This document shows positions 8,740 to 17,459 of a stretch of 64,000 bases of DNA, one piece after another. The stretch is taken from the NCBI GenBank assembly GCA_011523785.1, contig WTFW01000060.1, positions 2,116 to 66,115 on the forward strand, read 5' to 3'. The stretch's first letter is position 1, and each line of letters begins with the position of its first letter. A model generated the notes under the pieces. That model made no database searches and was not told the origin of the DNA. It saw only the letters and a program-made list of their open reading frames with translations. The stretch comes from Chloroflexota bacterium (GTDB taxonomy: Bacteria > Chloroflexota > UBA11872). The position numbers and the translations under genes are program-made.

Positions 8740-9876
8740 ATGGCTGAGCCAAGAATCGCGGTGGTGGGGTGCGGCGGTATGGGGCATAACCACACGCGGG
8801 CGGCGGTGCAGGAGCTGGGCGCGCGGGTGGTGGGCGGGTGCGATATCAGTCCGGAGGCCCGTGAGCGCTACCGGCGGGCCTGGGGCACGGACGCTGTCTA
8901 CGAATCCTGGGACGAGCTGTACGACAAGACGCGCCCGGACGTGGTGTTCGTGACGACACATGGGTCGTTTCACGCGCCGGCCACGATCGCGGCGGCGGAG
9001 GCGGGCTGCCACGTGTTCTGCGAGAAGCCGATGGCGCTGTCGCTGGCCGACTGCGACGCCATGATCGAGGCCTGCGACCGCAACGGGGTGAAGCTGGCGA
9101 TCAATCACATCAAGCGGGCCAGCGGCTACAACGGGCTGGTGCGGCACCTGATCGCGTCGGGCGACATCGGCGAGGTGTTCGCGATCCAGGCCTACAACAA
9201 GGGGGCGCGTCCGTCGGCCACCGAGATGACGGAGATGGGCACGCACATCGCCGACTGGGCGCGGGTGTTCGCGCCGGACGTGCAATGGGCGCACGGGCAC
9301 GTGACGGTGGGCGGGCGCGAAGCCACGGCGGCGGACATCAGGCCCAGCACTGAGATTCATGGCCGGCACGTCGACAGCGGCACGGTGATGGGCGAGCGGA
9401 TGTTCGCCACCTACGGGGCGGCGGGCGGCATCAACATCAGCATCAACTTCTGGATGGAGGCGGATAACGACGACCGGTCGTACGGGCTGGATATCTTCGG
9501 CACGCGGGGGCGCTATGCGCTGAGGCAGAGCGTGGATACGAACCTGTACCGGCACTACGGCTCGCACATGTCGCCGGTGTACAACCACCAGTGGGAACAC
9601 GTGCCGATGCCGTCGGAAGACGCGCCGAACGGCGCGCCGCTGACCAAGGCGGAGGCGCGGGACCGGTTGCAAGGGATCATGTTCCGGGAGCTGTGGGAGG
9701 CGATCCAGGAGGATCGGGATCCGGAGTCGAGCGGGCGTGAAGGCCGGACGGCGATGGAGATGATGCACGCGGCCTGGGAGTCGCACCGGCGACGGGCGCG
9801 GGTGGATCTGCCGATGACGGTGCGGGAGAACCCGCTGGACGTGTGGGCGGCGGACGCGGCGCGGGGAGAGGCGTAG
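8740..9876 (+). CDS. Gfo/Idh/MocA family oxidoreductase
   Basis: RIAVVGCGGMGHNHTRAAVQELG...CHVFCEKPMALSLADCDAM. Confidence 0.93.
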   Translation: MAEPRIAVVGCGGMGHNHTRAAVQELGARVVGGCDISPEARERYRRAWGTDAVYESWDELYDKTRPDVVFVTTHGSFHAPATIAAAEAGCHVFCEKPMALSLADCDAMIEACDRNGVKLAINHIKRASGYNGLVRHLIASGDIGEVFAIQAYNKGARPSATEMTEMGTHIADWARVFAPDVQWAHGHVTVGGREATAADIRPSTEIHGRHVDSGTVMGERMFATYGAAGGINISINFWMEADNDDRSYGLDIFGTRGRYALRQSVDTNLYRHYGSHMSPVYNHQWEHVPMPSEDAPNGAPLTKAEARDRLQGIMFRELWEAIQEDRDPESSGREGRTAMEMMHAAWESHRRRARVDLPMTVRENPLDVWAADAARGEA

Positions 9877-9885
9877 GAGCTACCG

Positions 9886-10671
9886 ATGATGACGCCGGGG
9901 GTTGACCTGGACTTTCGCCCGACGGTGCCGGCGTTTGATGCGAATGCGGCGCTGGGGCGGCGGCATGACCGGCGGGTGGCGGTGGACGACGCGGCCGGGC
10001 TGCTGGCGGAGATGGACCGGGCGGGCGTGGAGCGCGCACTGGTGTACGCGCCGCACGCGGCGGCCTTCGACTCGGCGGAGGGCAACGCAGGGCTGCTGGA
10101 GGCGATTGGCGACGAGTCGCGGCTGGTCCCGCAGTTCGTCTGCAACCCGCCCTTCGACAACCTGGACGAGACCGCGGCGCGGATCGAGGCGGCCGACGTG
10201 CGGGCGGTGCGGATGGTGCCGACGTTGCACCACTACCCGTTCAGGTCGTGGGTGGTGGGGGAGTGGCTGGAATGGCTGTCGGCGCGGGGCATCCCGCTGT
10301 GGCTGCCGGCCAGCTATGAGACGAACTGGCACGACGGCGCCGACCTGGATGCGCACGCGGTTCACGAGACGGTGCGCCAGTTCCCTGACCTGACCGTGGT
10401 GCTATGCGAGGTGCACTATGTGCAGGCCTCGTGGGCGCCGCCGCTGCTACGGAGCCTGCCCAACCTCTCGATCGAGGTGTCGCGGTACGTGATCGCGGAC
10501 GGGATCGCGCAGTTGCTGGGGATTGTGGGGCCGGGACGGGTGATGTTCGGGTCACGATTTCCGGAGCAGGCCATTGCGCCGCAGCTGTATCACCTGCACC
10601 GCCTGGGACTGAACGAGACCGACCTGCGGGCCGTGTGCGGGGGCAACCTGGCGCGGCTGTTGAGGATGTAG
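9886..10671 (+). CDS. Amidohydrolase-superfamily (TIM-barrel) protein
   Basis: DFRPTVPAFDANAALGR...RALVYAPHAAAFDSAEGNAGLLEAI...VMFGSRFPEQ; paired with the next gene. Confidence 0.75.
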   Translation: MMTPGVDLDFRPTVPAFDANAALGRRHDRRVAVDDAAGLLAEMDRAGVERALVYAPHAAAFDSAEGNAGLLEAIGDESRLVPQFVCNPPFDNLDETAARIEAADVRAVRMVPTLHHYPFRSWVVGEWLEWLSARGIPLWLPASYETNWHDGADLDAHAVHETVRQFPDLTVVLCEVHYVQASWAPPLLRSLPNLSIEVSRYVIADGIAQLLGIVGPGRVMFGSRFPEQAIAPQLYHLHRLGLNETDLRAVCGGNLARLLRM

Positions 10672-10675
10672 CGCG

Positions 10676-11437
10676 ATGGACACACCGGTCATTGACTTTC
10701 ACAGTCATGCGGGTAGCTGGGGCAGGTACGGCGTGGATGCCGACTGCGACCTGTACCTGAAAGTGATGGACGCGGCAGGGGTGGACCGGACCTGCATCAA
10801 CTGCATCTGGTTCGGGGACGCCCGGCGCGGCAACGACCTGGTGATGGAGTACGTGAAGCGGGCGCCGGACAGGTTTATCGGGGTGGCGTTCGCGACGCCG
10901 CACTATCCCGAGGAGGCGGTGAAGGAGCTGGAACGTGCCGTGCACGGGTTGGGCATGGCGTACGTGAAGATCTACCCCGATTACTTCGGGCGGCCGAACG
11001 ACGATCCGGCCTACTTCCCGATCTACGAGTGGGTGGACGAGCATGAGATGGCGGTGATGTGTCACGCGACCTACCCGTTCGATCCGCCGGGGACGACCAT
11101 CCAGGGCCGGTTCACGGCGCTGAGCGATCGATTTCCGAACGTGCGCTGGGTGATGGCGCATACGGCGGGCACGCTGGACGCGGACGCCGCGGAAACCGCG
11201 CGGGTGCTGCCGAATGTCTACATGGAAACCTGCAGTTCGCGCACATCGCTTGGGGCGACCGAGTTCAACGTGGAGCGCGCGGGCGAGGACAAGGTGCTGT
11301 ACGGCTCGGACATGGCGCTGATGGACGCGCGACAGCAGATCGCCAAGGTCGTGACGGCCGACATCCCGCGGCGGGCCAAGGAGAAGATCCTGGGATTGAA
11401 TGCCATGCGGCTCTTGCGTTTGGACGGTCGACCATAG
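10676..11437 (+). CDS. Amidohydrolase family protein
   Basis: MDTPVIDFHSHAGSWGRYG (HxH-like), VMCHATYPFD, VMAHTAGTL, KVLYGSDMALMD. Confidence 0.88.
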   Translation: MDTPVIDFHSHAGSWGRYGVDADCDLYLKVMDAAGVDRTCINCIWFGDARRGNDLVMEYVKRAPDRFIGVAFATPHYPEEAVKELERAVHGLGMAYVKIYPDYFGRPNDDPAYFPIYEWVDEHEMAVMCHATYPFDPPGTTIQGRFTALSDRFPNVRWVMAHTAGTLDADAAETARVLPNVYMETCSSRTSLGATEFNVERAGEDKVLYGSDMALMDARQQIAKVVTADIPRRAKEKILGLNAMRLLRLDGRP

Positions 11438-11479
11438 GCTTGCGTGACCCGCGGCTGGTTGCGCGGAAGACCCCTCACC

Positions 11480-11526
11480 GGTTTCGGCCGAAGACGGCCG
11501 AACCTGCCTCTCCCCCTGGAGAGGGT
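11480..11526. other. Two tandem hairpins (intergenic, REP-like/terminator-like)
   Basis: GGTT(t)CGGCCG-aaga-CGGCCGAACC, then CCTCTCC-ccct-GGAGAGG; the second resembles the 28-50 and 236-258 repeat segments. Confidence 0.65.
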
Positions 11527-11589
11527 GAAGAGCCGCCGCGCGATCGAGGGCCAGGGGCGTCGGGAAGAGGTCTCTAAAGGGGGAGCGGT

Positions 11590-12840
11590 ATGAACGAGCG
11601 GCTGGCGGCGCAGACGGGCGATCGGGCGGCGATGCTGGACCTGGGGGCGACCCACGACTTCGGCGACGACGACATTGCGGCGGTGGCCGAAGTGCTGCGG
11701 TCAGGCCACGTGGGGCTGGGGCCGAAAGTGGTGGAGTTCGAAGAGGCGTTTGCCGCGAAGCACGGTGCGAAGCACGCGGTGACGGCCAGCTCGGGCACGG
11801 CGGCGATGCACGTGTGCATCGGGGCGCTGAATCCGGAGCCGGGCAGCGAGATCATCGTGTCGCCGTGGACGGCGGGCGGGTCGATCATCGGCGCGATCCT
11901 GCATAACTGCGTGCCGGTGTTCGCGGACGTGGACGACACGTACACGCTGGATCCGGCGGACGTGGAGGCCAAGATCACGCCGCGCACCCGGGCCATCATG
12001 GCCGTGCACCTGTTCGGCAACCCGTGCGACATGAACGCGCTGCAGGCGATTGCCGACCGGCACGGCCTGGCGCTGATCGAGGACTGTTGCCAGGCGCACT
12101 TCGCGGAGTCGCAGGGTCGGGTCGTGGGGACGGTGGGCGACATCGGCGGGTTCAGCTTTGGCGGCAAGCACCTGTCGGCGGGCACGGGCGGGGCGGTGCT
12201 GACGAATGACGAGGCCCTTTGGGAACGCGCCATCCTGTTCCGCGACGCGGCGCTGCCGCGCGACAACGGGCCGCTGCAGGGGCAGCCGTACGCCAACTAC
12301 TTCCTGGCGCCCAACTACAAGATGGGCGACCTGATGGCTGCGGTGCTGCGCACGCAGCTGGAGAAGGTGGACGGATACATCGAGCGGAAGATCCAGACGG
12401 CCGAGGCGATCATCGACGGGCTGTCGGACATGGACGAGATCACGCCGCAGCGGGTGCGGCCCGGCGACCGTCACACCTACTGGGTGCTGGGCTTCACGCT
12501 GGATACGGACACGCTGGGGTGCTCGGCCTGGGAGTTCGCGGAGGAGGTCAGCCGGGCGGGGGTGCCGCTGGGCGGGCCGTACATCGGGTCGGGCCGCCAC
12601 GGGCCGCTGTACCGCAACCCGTTCCTGTCGGGGCCGGATGGATACGGCCAGAGCCGGTTTCCTTTCGACTTCCAGCGCGAGACGCCGATGGACTACACGC
12701 AGGTGGAGTGCGCGCGCGGCGAGGACATCATGGGCCGCGGAGTGTCGCTGCAGATGACGCCGAACATCAGCGCGGACGCGGTGGAGACCATCGTCTCGAC
12801 GATTCGCGAGACAGCGGCGGGGCACCTGGCGCGTCGCTAA
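11590..12840 (+). CDS. DegT/DnrJ/EryC1/StrS family PLP aminotransferase
   Basis: LGPKVVEFEEAFAAKHGAKHAVTASSGTAAMHV...SPWTAGGSIIGAIL...DCCQAH...GFSFGGKHLSAGTGGAVLTND. Confidence 0.92.
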   Translation: MNERLAAQTGDRAAMLDLGATHDFGDDDIAAVAEVLRSGHVGLGPKVVEFEEAFAAKHGAKHAVTASSGTAAMHVCIGALNPEPGSEIIVSPWTAGGSIIGAILHNCVPVFADVDDTYTLDPADVEAKITPRTRAIMAVHLFGNPCDMNALQAIADRHGLALIEDCCQAHFAESQGRVVGTVGDIGGFSFGGKHLSAGTGGAVLTNDEALWERAILFRDAALPRDNGPLQGQPYANYFLAPNYKMGDLMAAVLRTQLEKVDGYIERKIQTAEAIIDGLSDMDEITPQRVRPGDRHTYWVLGFTLDTDTLGCSAWEFAEEVSRAGVPLGGPYIGSGRHGPLYRNPFLSGPDGYGQSRFPFDFQRETPMDYTQVECARGEDIMGRGVSLQMTPNISADAVETIVSTIRETAAGHLARR

Positions 12841-12891
12841 GTTGGTGGTGTGGGCCGTTTCGGCCCGCGCCGTCGGCCTGGAGGGTTCGGC

Positions 12892-13350
12892 GTGAAGACG
12901 TTTGTGTACGAGTCGAGCCTGTGGCTGCCGCGGGCGCTGGATGAGGTGTTCGCGTTCTTTTCGGATGCCTCGAATCTTGAGGTGATCACGCCGCCGTGGC
13001 TGAAGTTCAGCGTGGAGACGCCGAGGCCGATCGAGATGCGGCCGGGGACGTTGATCGATTACCGCTTGCGGTTTCGCGGGTTTCGGTTGCGGTGGCGGAG
13101 CGAGATCACGGCGTGGGACCCGCCGCACCGGTTCGCGGACGCGCAGGTGAAGGGGCCGTACCGGCAGTGGATTCATGAGCACACGTTCGTCGAACGGGAC
13201 GGCGGGACGCTGGCGGGAGACCGGGTGGAATACGCTGTGTGGGGTGGCGCGCTGGCGAACGCGCTGGTGGTGCGCCGCGACGTGGAACGCATCTTCGACT
13301 TCCGCAGGCAGACGCTGACGGCGATGTTCGGCAGCGGGGACGATTCATAG
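12892..13350 (+). CDS. SRPBCC family (polyketide cyclase/lipid-transport-like) protein
   Basis: FVYESSLWLPRALDEVFAFFSDASNLEVITPPWLKFSV; GTG start. Confidence 0.85.
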   Translation: MKTFVYESSLWLPRALDEVFAFFSDASNLEVITPPWLKFSVETPRPIEMRPGTLIDYRLRFRGFRLRWRSEITAWDPPHRFADAQVKGPYRQWIHEHTFVERDGGTLAGDRVEYAVWGGALANALVVRRDVERIFDFRRQTLTAMFGSGDDS

Positions 13351-13378
13351 GCCTTCAGACGCAAAGGAGCCGCTGAGC

Positions 13379-14392
13379 GTGCGACTGGCAATCATCGGGG
13401 CGCAGCACGGGCACGTACTGGGGATTACGCGGCAGCTTATTGCCGAGGACGGCGTGGAACTGGTGGCGGTGGCTGAGGCGGAAGCCGCGGTGCGTGAGGA
13501 GACGGCGGCGGCCTTTGGGGTGCCGGGCATCGCGGACTACCGCGAGCTGCTGGACGGGTCCATCGACGCCGCGGCGCTGGCGCCGATCAACAACGAAAAG
13601 GGCGACGTGTCGGTGGCCTGCCTGGAGGCTGGCGTGAGCGTGCTGCTGGACAAGCCGGCGGTGACGACGCTGGACGACCTGGACCGGCTGGAAGCCGCGG
13701 CGGGCGGGTCGGCGGCGCTGAGTTGCGCGCTGACGCTGCGATTCAATGGACCGTACGTGGCGGCCAAGCGGGCGATCGAGGCGGGTGAAATCGGGCAGGT
13801 GGTGTCGTCGATGGCGCAGCGGCCGCACAAGTGCGGGCCGGCGCGGCGACCGGCCTGGTTCTTCGACCGCGAACTCAACGGCGGGGCCCTGCTGGACCTG
13901 TGCATCCACGACATTGACGGCGTGCGCTGGCTGCACGGCTGCGAGCCGGTGGCCGTGGCGGCTCAGCACGGGGCGGTGCGGTTCACCGAGTACCCCACGT
14001 TCGCCGACCACGCCGAGGCCTGGTTGCGGCTGGAGGACGGCGGATCGGCGTTCGTACGGGCCTCCTGGCTGACACCGGACAGCGCGCCGTATCACGGCGA
14101 TTGCCGGATGTTCATCGAGGGAACGGAAGGGTCGATCGAGATCCGGACGACGGCGGAGACTTCCTGCACGATCGACAAGGGCGGGAAGCAACGAAAGCTG
14201 ACGGAGTTTTCGGGTCCGACCCTGGATACGCCCACGGCGGATGCGCCGAATGCACTGGCGCGGGACTTTATCGCCGCCGCGCGGGGTGAGACTGATCTTG
14301 TGATTTCGGCTGAAGACGTGATTGCGTCGCACCGATGGACGTTGCTGGCGCGGGACGCCGCCGACAACGGGACGCTGGTTACCGGTCGGTAG
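13379..14392 (+). CDS. Gfo/Idh/MocA family oxidoreductase
   Basis: MRLAIIGAQHGHVLGITRQLI...GVSVLLDKPAVTTLDDLDRLE; GTG start. Confidence 0.9.
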   Translation: MRLAIIGAQHGHVLGITRQLIAEDGVELVAVAEAEAAVREETAAAFGVPGIADYRELLDGSIDAAALAPINNEKGDVSVACLEAGVSVLLDKPAVTTLDDLDRLEAAAGGSAALSCALTLRFNGPYVAAKRAIEAGEIGQVVSSMAQRPHKCGPARRPAWFFDRELNGGALLDLCIHDIDGVRWLHGCEPVAVAAQHGAVRFTEYPTFADHAEAWLRLEDGGSAFVRASWLTPDSAPYHGDCRMFIEGTEGSIEIRTTAETSCTIDKGGKQRKLTEFSGPTLDTPTADAPNALARDFIAAARGETDLVISAEDVIASHRWTLLARDAADNGTLVTGR

Positions 14393-14449
14393 GGTTCGGC
14401 GGCTAAGGTTCAACCAATCACATTTGGCTGGTAGATCACAGGGGAGCGC

Positions 14450-15358
14450 GTGATGGCCTGGGAATTCGAGCAGATCGACGGTCCGTACGGCAACGTCACC
14501 GAGGGTCCGGCCTGGGACGGGGAGGCGTTGCTGTTCACGAGCATTCAGCAGAGCCGGATCATGCGCTACGACCCGACGACGGGTGAGTCGACGGTACACC
14601 GCGAGGGCACCAACTACTGCAACGGGCTGATGTTCGACCCGAACGGCGTGCTGTACGGCTGCGAGGGCGGCGCGCGGCGGGTGGTTCGATACAACGACGA
14701 CGGGACGACGACCGCGCTGACGGACGGGTTCGAGGGGCAGCGGCTGAACATTCCGAACGACCTGGCGATCGACAACGAGGGACGCATCTGGTTTACGGAT
14801 CCCTACTACGAAGGGGCCGCGGGGGACTGGACCGAGGATCGCGGGAACAAGGACCTGGACCACGATTCGGTGTACCGGTTGGATCCGCAGGATGACGGGT
14901 CGTGGGCGATCAGCCGGGTCACGTTCGACACGACGCGGCCCAACGGGCTGCTGTTTTCGCTGGACCACTCGGTGCTGTTCGTGGCGCAGAGCGGGCGGCG
15001 TGAGGACGAGTTGCGGCAACTGCGGTCGTACCCGGTCAACGACGACGGCTCGCTGGGTGAGATGACGGTGCTGCACGACTTTGGGGCGCATCGCGGGATC
15101 GACGGGATGGTCCTGGACACGGAGGGGTACATCATCGCGACGGCGGGTTGGGACCAGGGCGGGCCGGGTTCGTCGGTGTACGTGTTTGCGCCGGATGGCG
15201 AGGTGATCGAGCGGCACCCGGTGCCGGTGGCGAATCCGACCAACTGCACGTTTGGCGGGGATGACCTGTCGACCCTGTACGTGACCAGCATTGGCGGGTA
15301 CCTGCTGCGGGTGGAGACGGAGCGGCAGGGGCGGTTGCACTATCCGCCGGTGGGGTAG
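14450..15358 (+). CDS. SMP-30/gluconolactonase/LRE family protein
   Basis: FEQIDGPYGNVTEGPAWDGEALLFTSIQQSRIMRYDP...NIPNDLAIDNEGRIWFTDPYY. Confidence 0.92.
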   Translation: MMAWEFEQIDGPYGNVTEGPAWDGEALLFTSIQQSRIMRYDPTTGESTVHREGTNYCNGLMFDPNGVLYGCEGGARRVVRYNDDGTTTALTDGFEGQRLNIPNDLAIDNEGRIWFTDPYYEGAAGDWTEDRGNKDLDHDSVYRLDPQDDGSWAISRVTFDTTRPNGLLFSLDHSVLFVAQSGRREDELRQLRSYPVNDDGSLGEMTVLHDFGAHRGIDGMVLDTEGYIIATAGWDQGGPGSSVYVFAPDGEVIERHPVPVANPTNCTFGGDDLSTLYVTSIGGYLLRVETERQGRLHYPPVG

Positions 15359-15413
15359 CGGACATAGGCGCCGAGGGACGTGACTTAGGTGCGGATTCGG
15401 GGTTAGGGCCGAG

Positions 15414-16040
15414 TTGGTGAGCGGCGGAGGCTTGCGGCGGTTCGTGCTGGCGGTCGCCGCCGGCGCGGTGGCGCTGAGTGCTTGCGGCGAAGGGGGCGCA
15501 CAGACGATCGCGACGCCGACGCCAGTCGTAGTCGAGGAGTCGACACCCGCGCCCGAGCCGACGCCCGTCGAAGCACCGCCAGCTACCCCGGACGCGACGC
15601 CGGGTCCGGCGCTGCCGCCGCTGCCGGGCGCGGGGGCCGATGGGCAGCCGGTGAAGATCGAGGCGTTCGCGCTCGCGGACTACGCGACCGAGGTGGGCAA
15701 GGACGGCAGCCGTACGCGGCGTGGGCAGGGCTCGGAGAGTTCGATCGTCTCGTTGCCGGCGGGCGAGAGCTTCTACGTGACGTTCAGCGTGACGCTCAAC
15801 TTCGGGATTGTGCAGATTGCCTGGAGCTCGGTTGGCGGCGGCTCGGGAGACACGACGCCTGCGGCCGGCCGGACGCCGTCCGGTGAGCCGGAGTCCGTTG
15901 CAAGCGGGACCGCGCAGATCGCGTTGGACGACGGGACCGCGCTGATTGGTCCGGTCAGGACCGCAATTGCGCTGCAGATCCAGTCGAGTGACAGCGGGTC
16001 GCGGTGGACGCTGAGGTTTGCCCGCGTCGAGCGTCAGTAG
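15414..16040 (+). CDS. Putative lipoprotein with Pro/Thr-rich linker
   Basis: RRFVLAVAAGAVALSACGEGGAQ (lipobox LSAC) then TPTPVVVEESTPAPEPTPVEAPPATPDATPG. Confidence 0.75.
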   Translation: MVSGGGLRRFVLAVAAGAVALSACGEGGAQTIATPTPVVVEESTPAPEPTPVEAPPATPDATPGPALPPLPGAGADGQPVKIEAFALADYATEVGKDGSRTRRGQGSESSIVSLPAGESFYVTFSVTLNFGIVQIAWSSVGGGSGDTTPAAGRTPSGEPESVASGTAQIALDDGTALIGPVRTAIALQIQSSDSGSRWTLRFARVERQ

Positions 16041-16072
16041 CGCTGCCTAGAAGAAGGTGGCCAGAAGGTTCA

Positions 16073-16924
16073 TCAACCGTCTTCGCCGTGGAGCCAGCGA
16101 AGGCCGCCGGGCCAGCCCGCGGATGACTGATTCAGGATGGACAGGTAATAGGCGTTCACCCTGGATTCGTTGAAGTCGCAGGTGGACGCCATCATGGGGT
16201 TGTAGTTGACGAGGAAGACTGCCCGAAACAATCCGATCAGTTTTCGTGACGCAGCGTGTCGTTGGCGTATGACGTCGAGGGTTGATGCCGGGCTGCCATT
16301 GCTTTTCTCGTATACGAAGCCGTTGACGGGATCCGCGCACACCCAGGATCCGTCGATGTAGGCCTCGATGACCTGGTGACCGGAAAAGGCTCGCACGGTG
16401 TCGAAGAGACACACGATCCGGGCGGCGGCGCCGGCGACGTGCAGCATGACGCAGGCGGCTCGGGCGAGGTCGGTACACCAGTCGGTCGGGCGGGCGAGGA
16501 TTCGCTCCTCCGTTCCGCCGAAGATCAGATCAACCAAAGGAACGGCAGCGGCGCTCGATGCGATGGTTGCCAGGTAGGTCGTGATTTGGCGCAGCGAATC
16601 GAGGCTCGCGACGTGGGATTCCAGACTGGGGATCTTCAGAGCGCAGCGAACGGCCGACTCCAGTTGGGGACGTGAGCCTGGTTCATAGCGAGCCTGTGTC
16701 GGCGTGTAGTCGCGATAGAGATAGTCGGCGCTGGCTTCCGTCAAGCGGATCATCTGGCTGATCAGCACACGGTCGACCGAATTCGGTGCGTGGACGTCGC
16801 GTTGGAGCATGCGCTGGTAGGCGGTGGGCAAGCTTGCCGGTCCCTGTAGAAGCGCCGGTGTTGAAGATTGACTCACGGACTCATCCACGTTCAGGCCGTC
16901 GTCTGCTTCTTGCTCGCCGGCCAT
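16073..16924 (-). CDS. Transglutaminase-like superfamily protein
   Basis: TDWCTDLARAACVMLHVAGAAARIVCLFDTVRAFSGHQVIEAYIDGSWVCADPVNGF: Cys/His/Asp triad layout; start MAGEQEADDG. Confidence 0.7.
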   Translation of the reverse strand: MAGEQEADDGLNVDESVSQSSTPALLQGPASLPTAYQRMLQRDVHAPNSVDRVLISQMIRLTEASADYLYRDYTPTQARYEPGSRPQLESAVRCALKIPSLESHVASLDSLRQITTYLATIASSAAAVPLVDLIFGGTEERILARPTDWCTDLARAACVMLHVAGAAARIVCLFDTVRAFSGHQVIEAYIDGSWVCADPVNGFVYEKSNGSPASTLDVIRQRHAASRKLIGLFRAVFLVNYNPMMASTCDFNESRVNAYYLSILNQSSAGWPGGLRWLHGEDG

Positions 16925-16944
16925 AACTGTCGGTTTAGCTAGCC

Positions 16945-17406
16945 TCAGACCGGCTCGAGCGTAACCGTCCAGTCGCCAGTGGCCACGATGTCCAGATAGA
17001 AGTGCTGTCGATCTCGGACCGTCGCTGTCTTCTGCCAACTCCCAGATGCGGTAACGGTTTCCACCAGGAGTGACGGGTGTCCGAGGGCCGCGGTGAAGAG
17101 CGTGACAATGAAGCTCCTGGCGGTTCCAGACTGGTCATCGTTGTCGCTGACGTTGATCGTGGCGCGGTACTTTCCGGGTTCCAGCAGGAAGTTATCCGAG
17201 ACGAATTCGCCGCGGCCTTCCACGGTAAACGGCATCTCTGGCGGTGCGGACCCGGTGGATCCGGTTGATGAGTCGCCTGACGAAGTCCCGCAGGCACCAA
17301 GTGTGACGAAGGCAACAACGAGTACGACGGCAATGTATGTAAGCGAAGGGCAGGTTCGCGGTTTCGCTGCGCGGGGAAATCGGGCTATACCGCAGGTAGA
17401 ACGCAC
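16945..17406 (-). CDS. Putative lipoprotein
   Basis: YIAVVLVVAFVTLGACGTSSGDSSTGSTG (lipobox LGAC); GTG start inferred inside a longer spurious ORF. Confidence 0.65.
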   Translation of the reverse strand: MRSTCGIARFPRAAKPRTCPSLTYIAVVLVVAFVTLGACGTSSGDSSTGSTGSAPPEMPFTVEGRGEFVSDNFLLEPGKYRATINVSDNDDQSGTARSFIVTLFTAALGHPSLLVETVTASGSWQKTATVRDRQHFYLDIVATGDWTVTLEPV

Positions 17407-17459
17407 GGGATCCCGCTTATGTGCGCCTGGCCTGGTGAGGGGCTTTCGAGCGGCGTTCG

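Noticed and set aside
8650-9786. 378-aa minus-strand ORF
   Set aside because: Antisense to a convincing Gfo/Idh/MocA gene; composition (RHRVRPVV...) is a shadow-ORF artefact.
11701-13182. 493-aa minus-strand ORF
   Set aside because: Antisense to the DegT aminotransferase and SRPBCC gene; no recognisable motifs.
13355-15340. 661-aa minus-strand ORF
   Set aside because: Antisense to Gfo/Idh/MocA and SMP-30 genes; Arg/His/Val-rich shadow translation.
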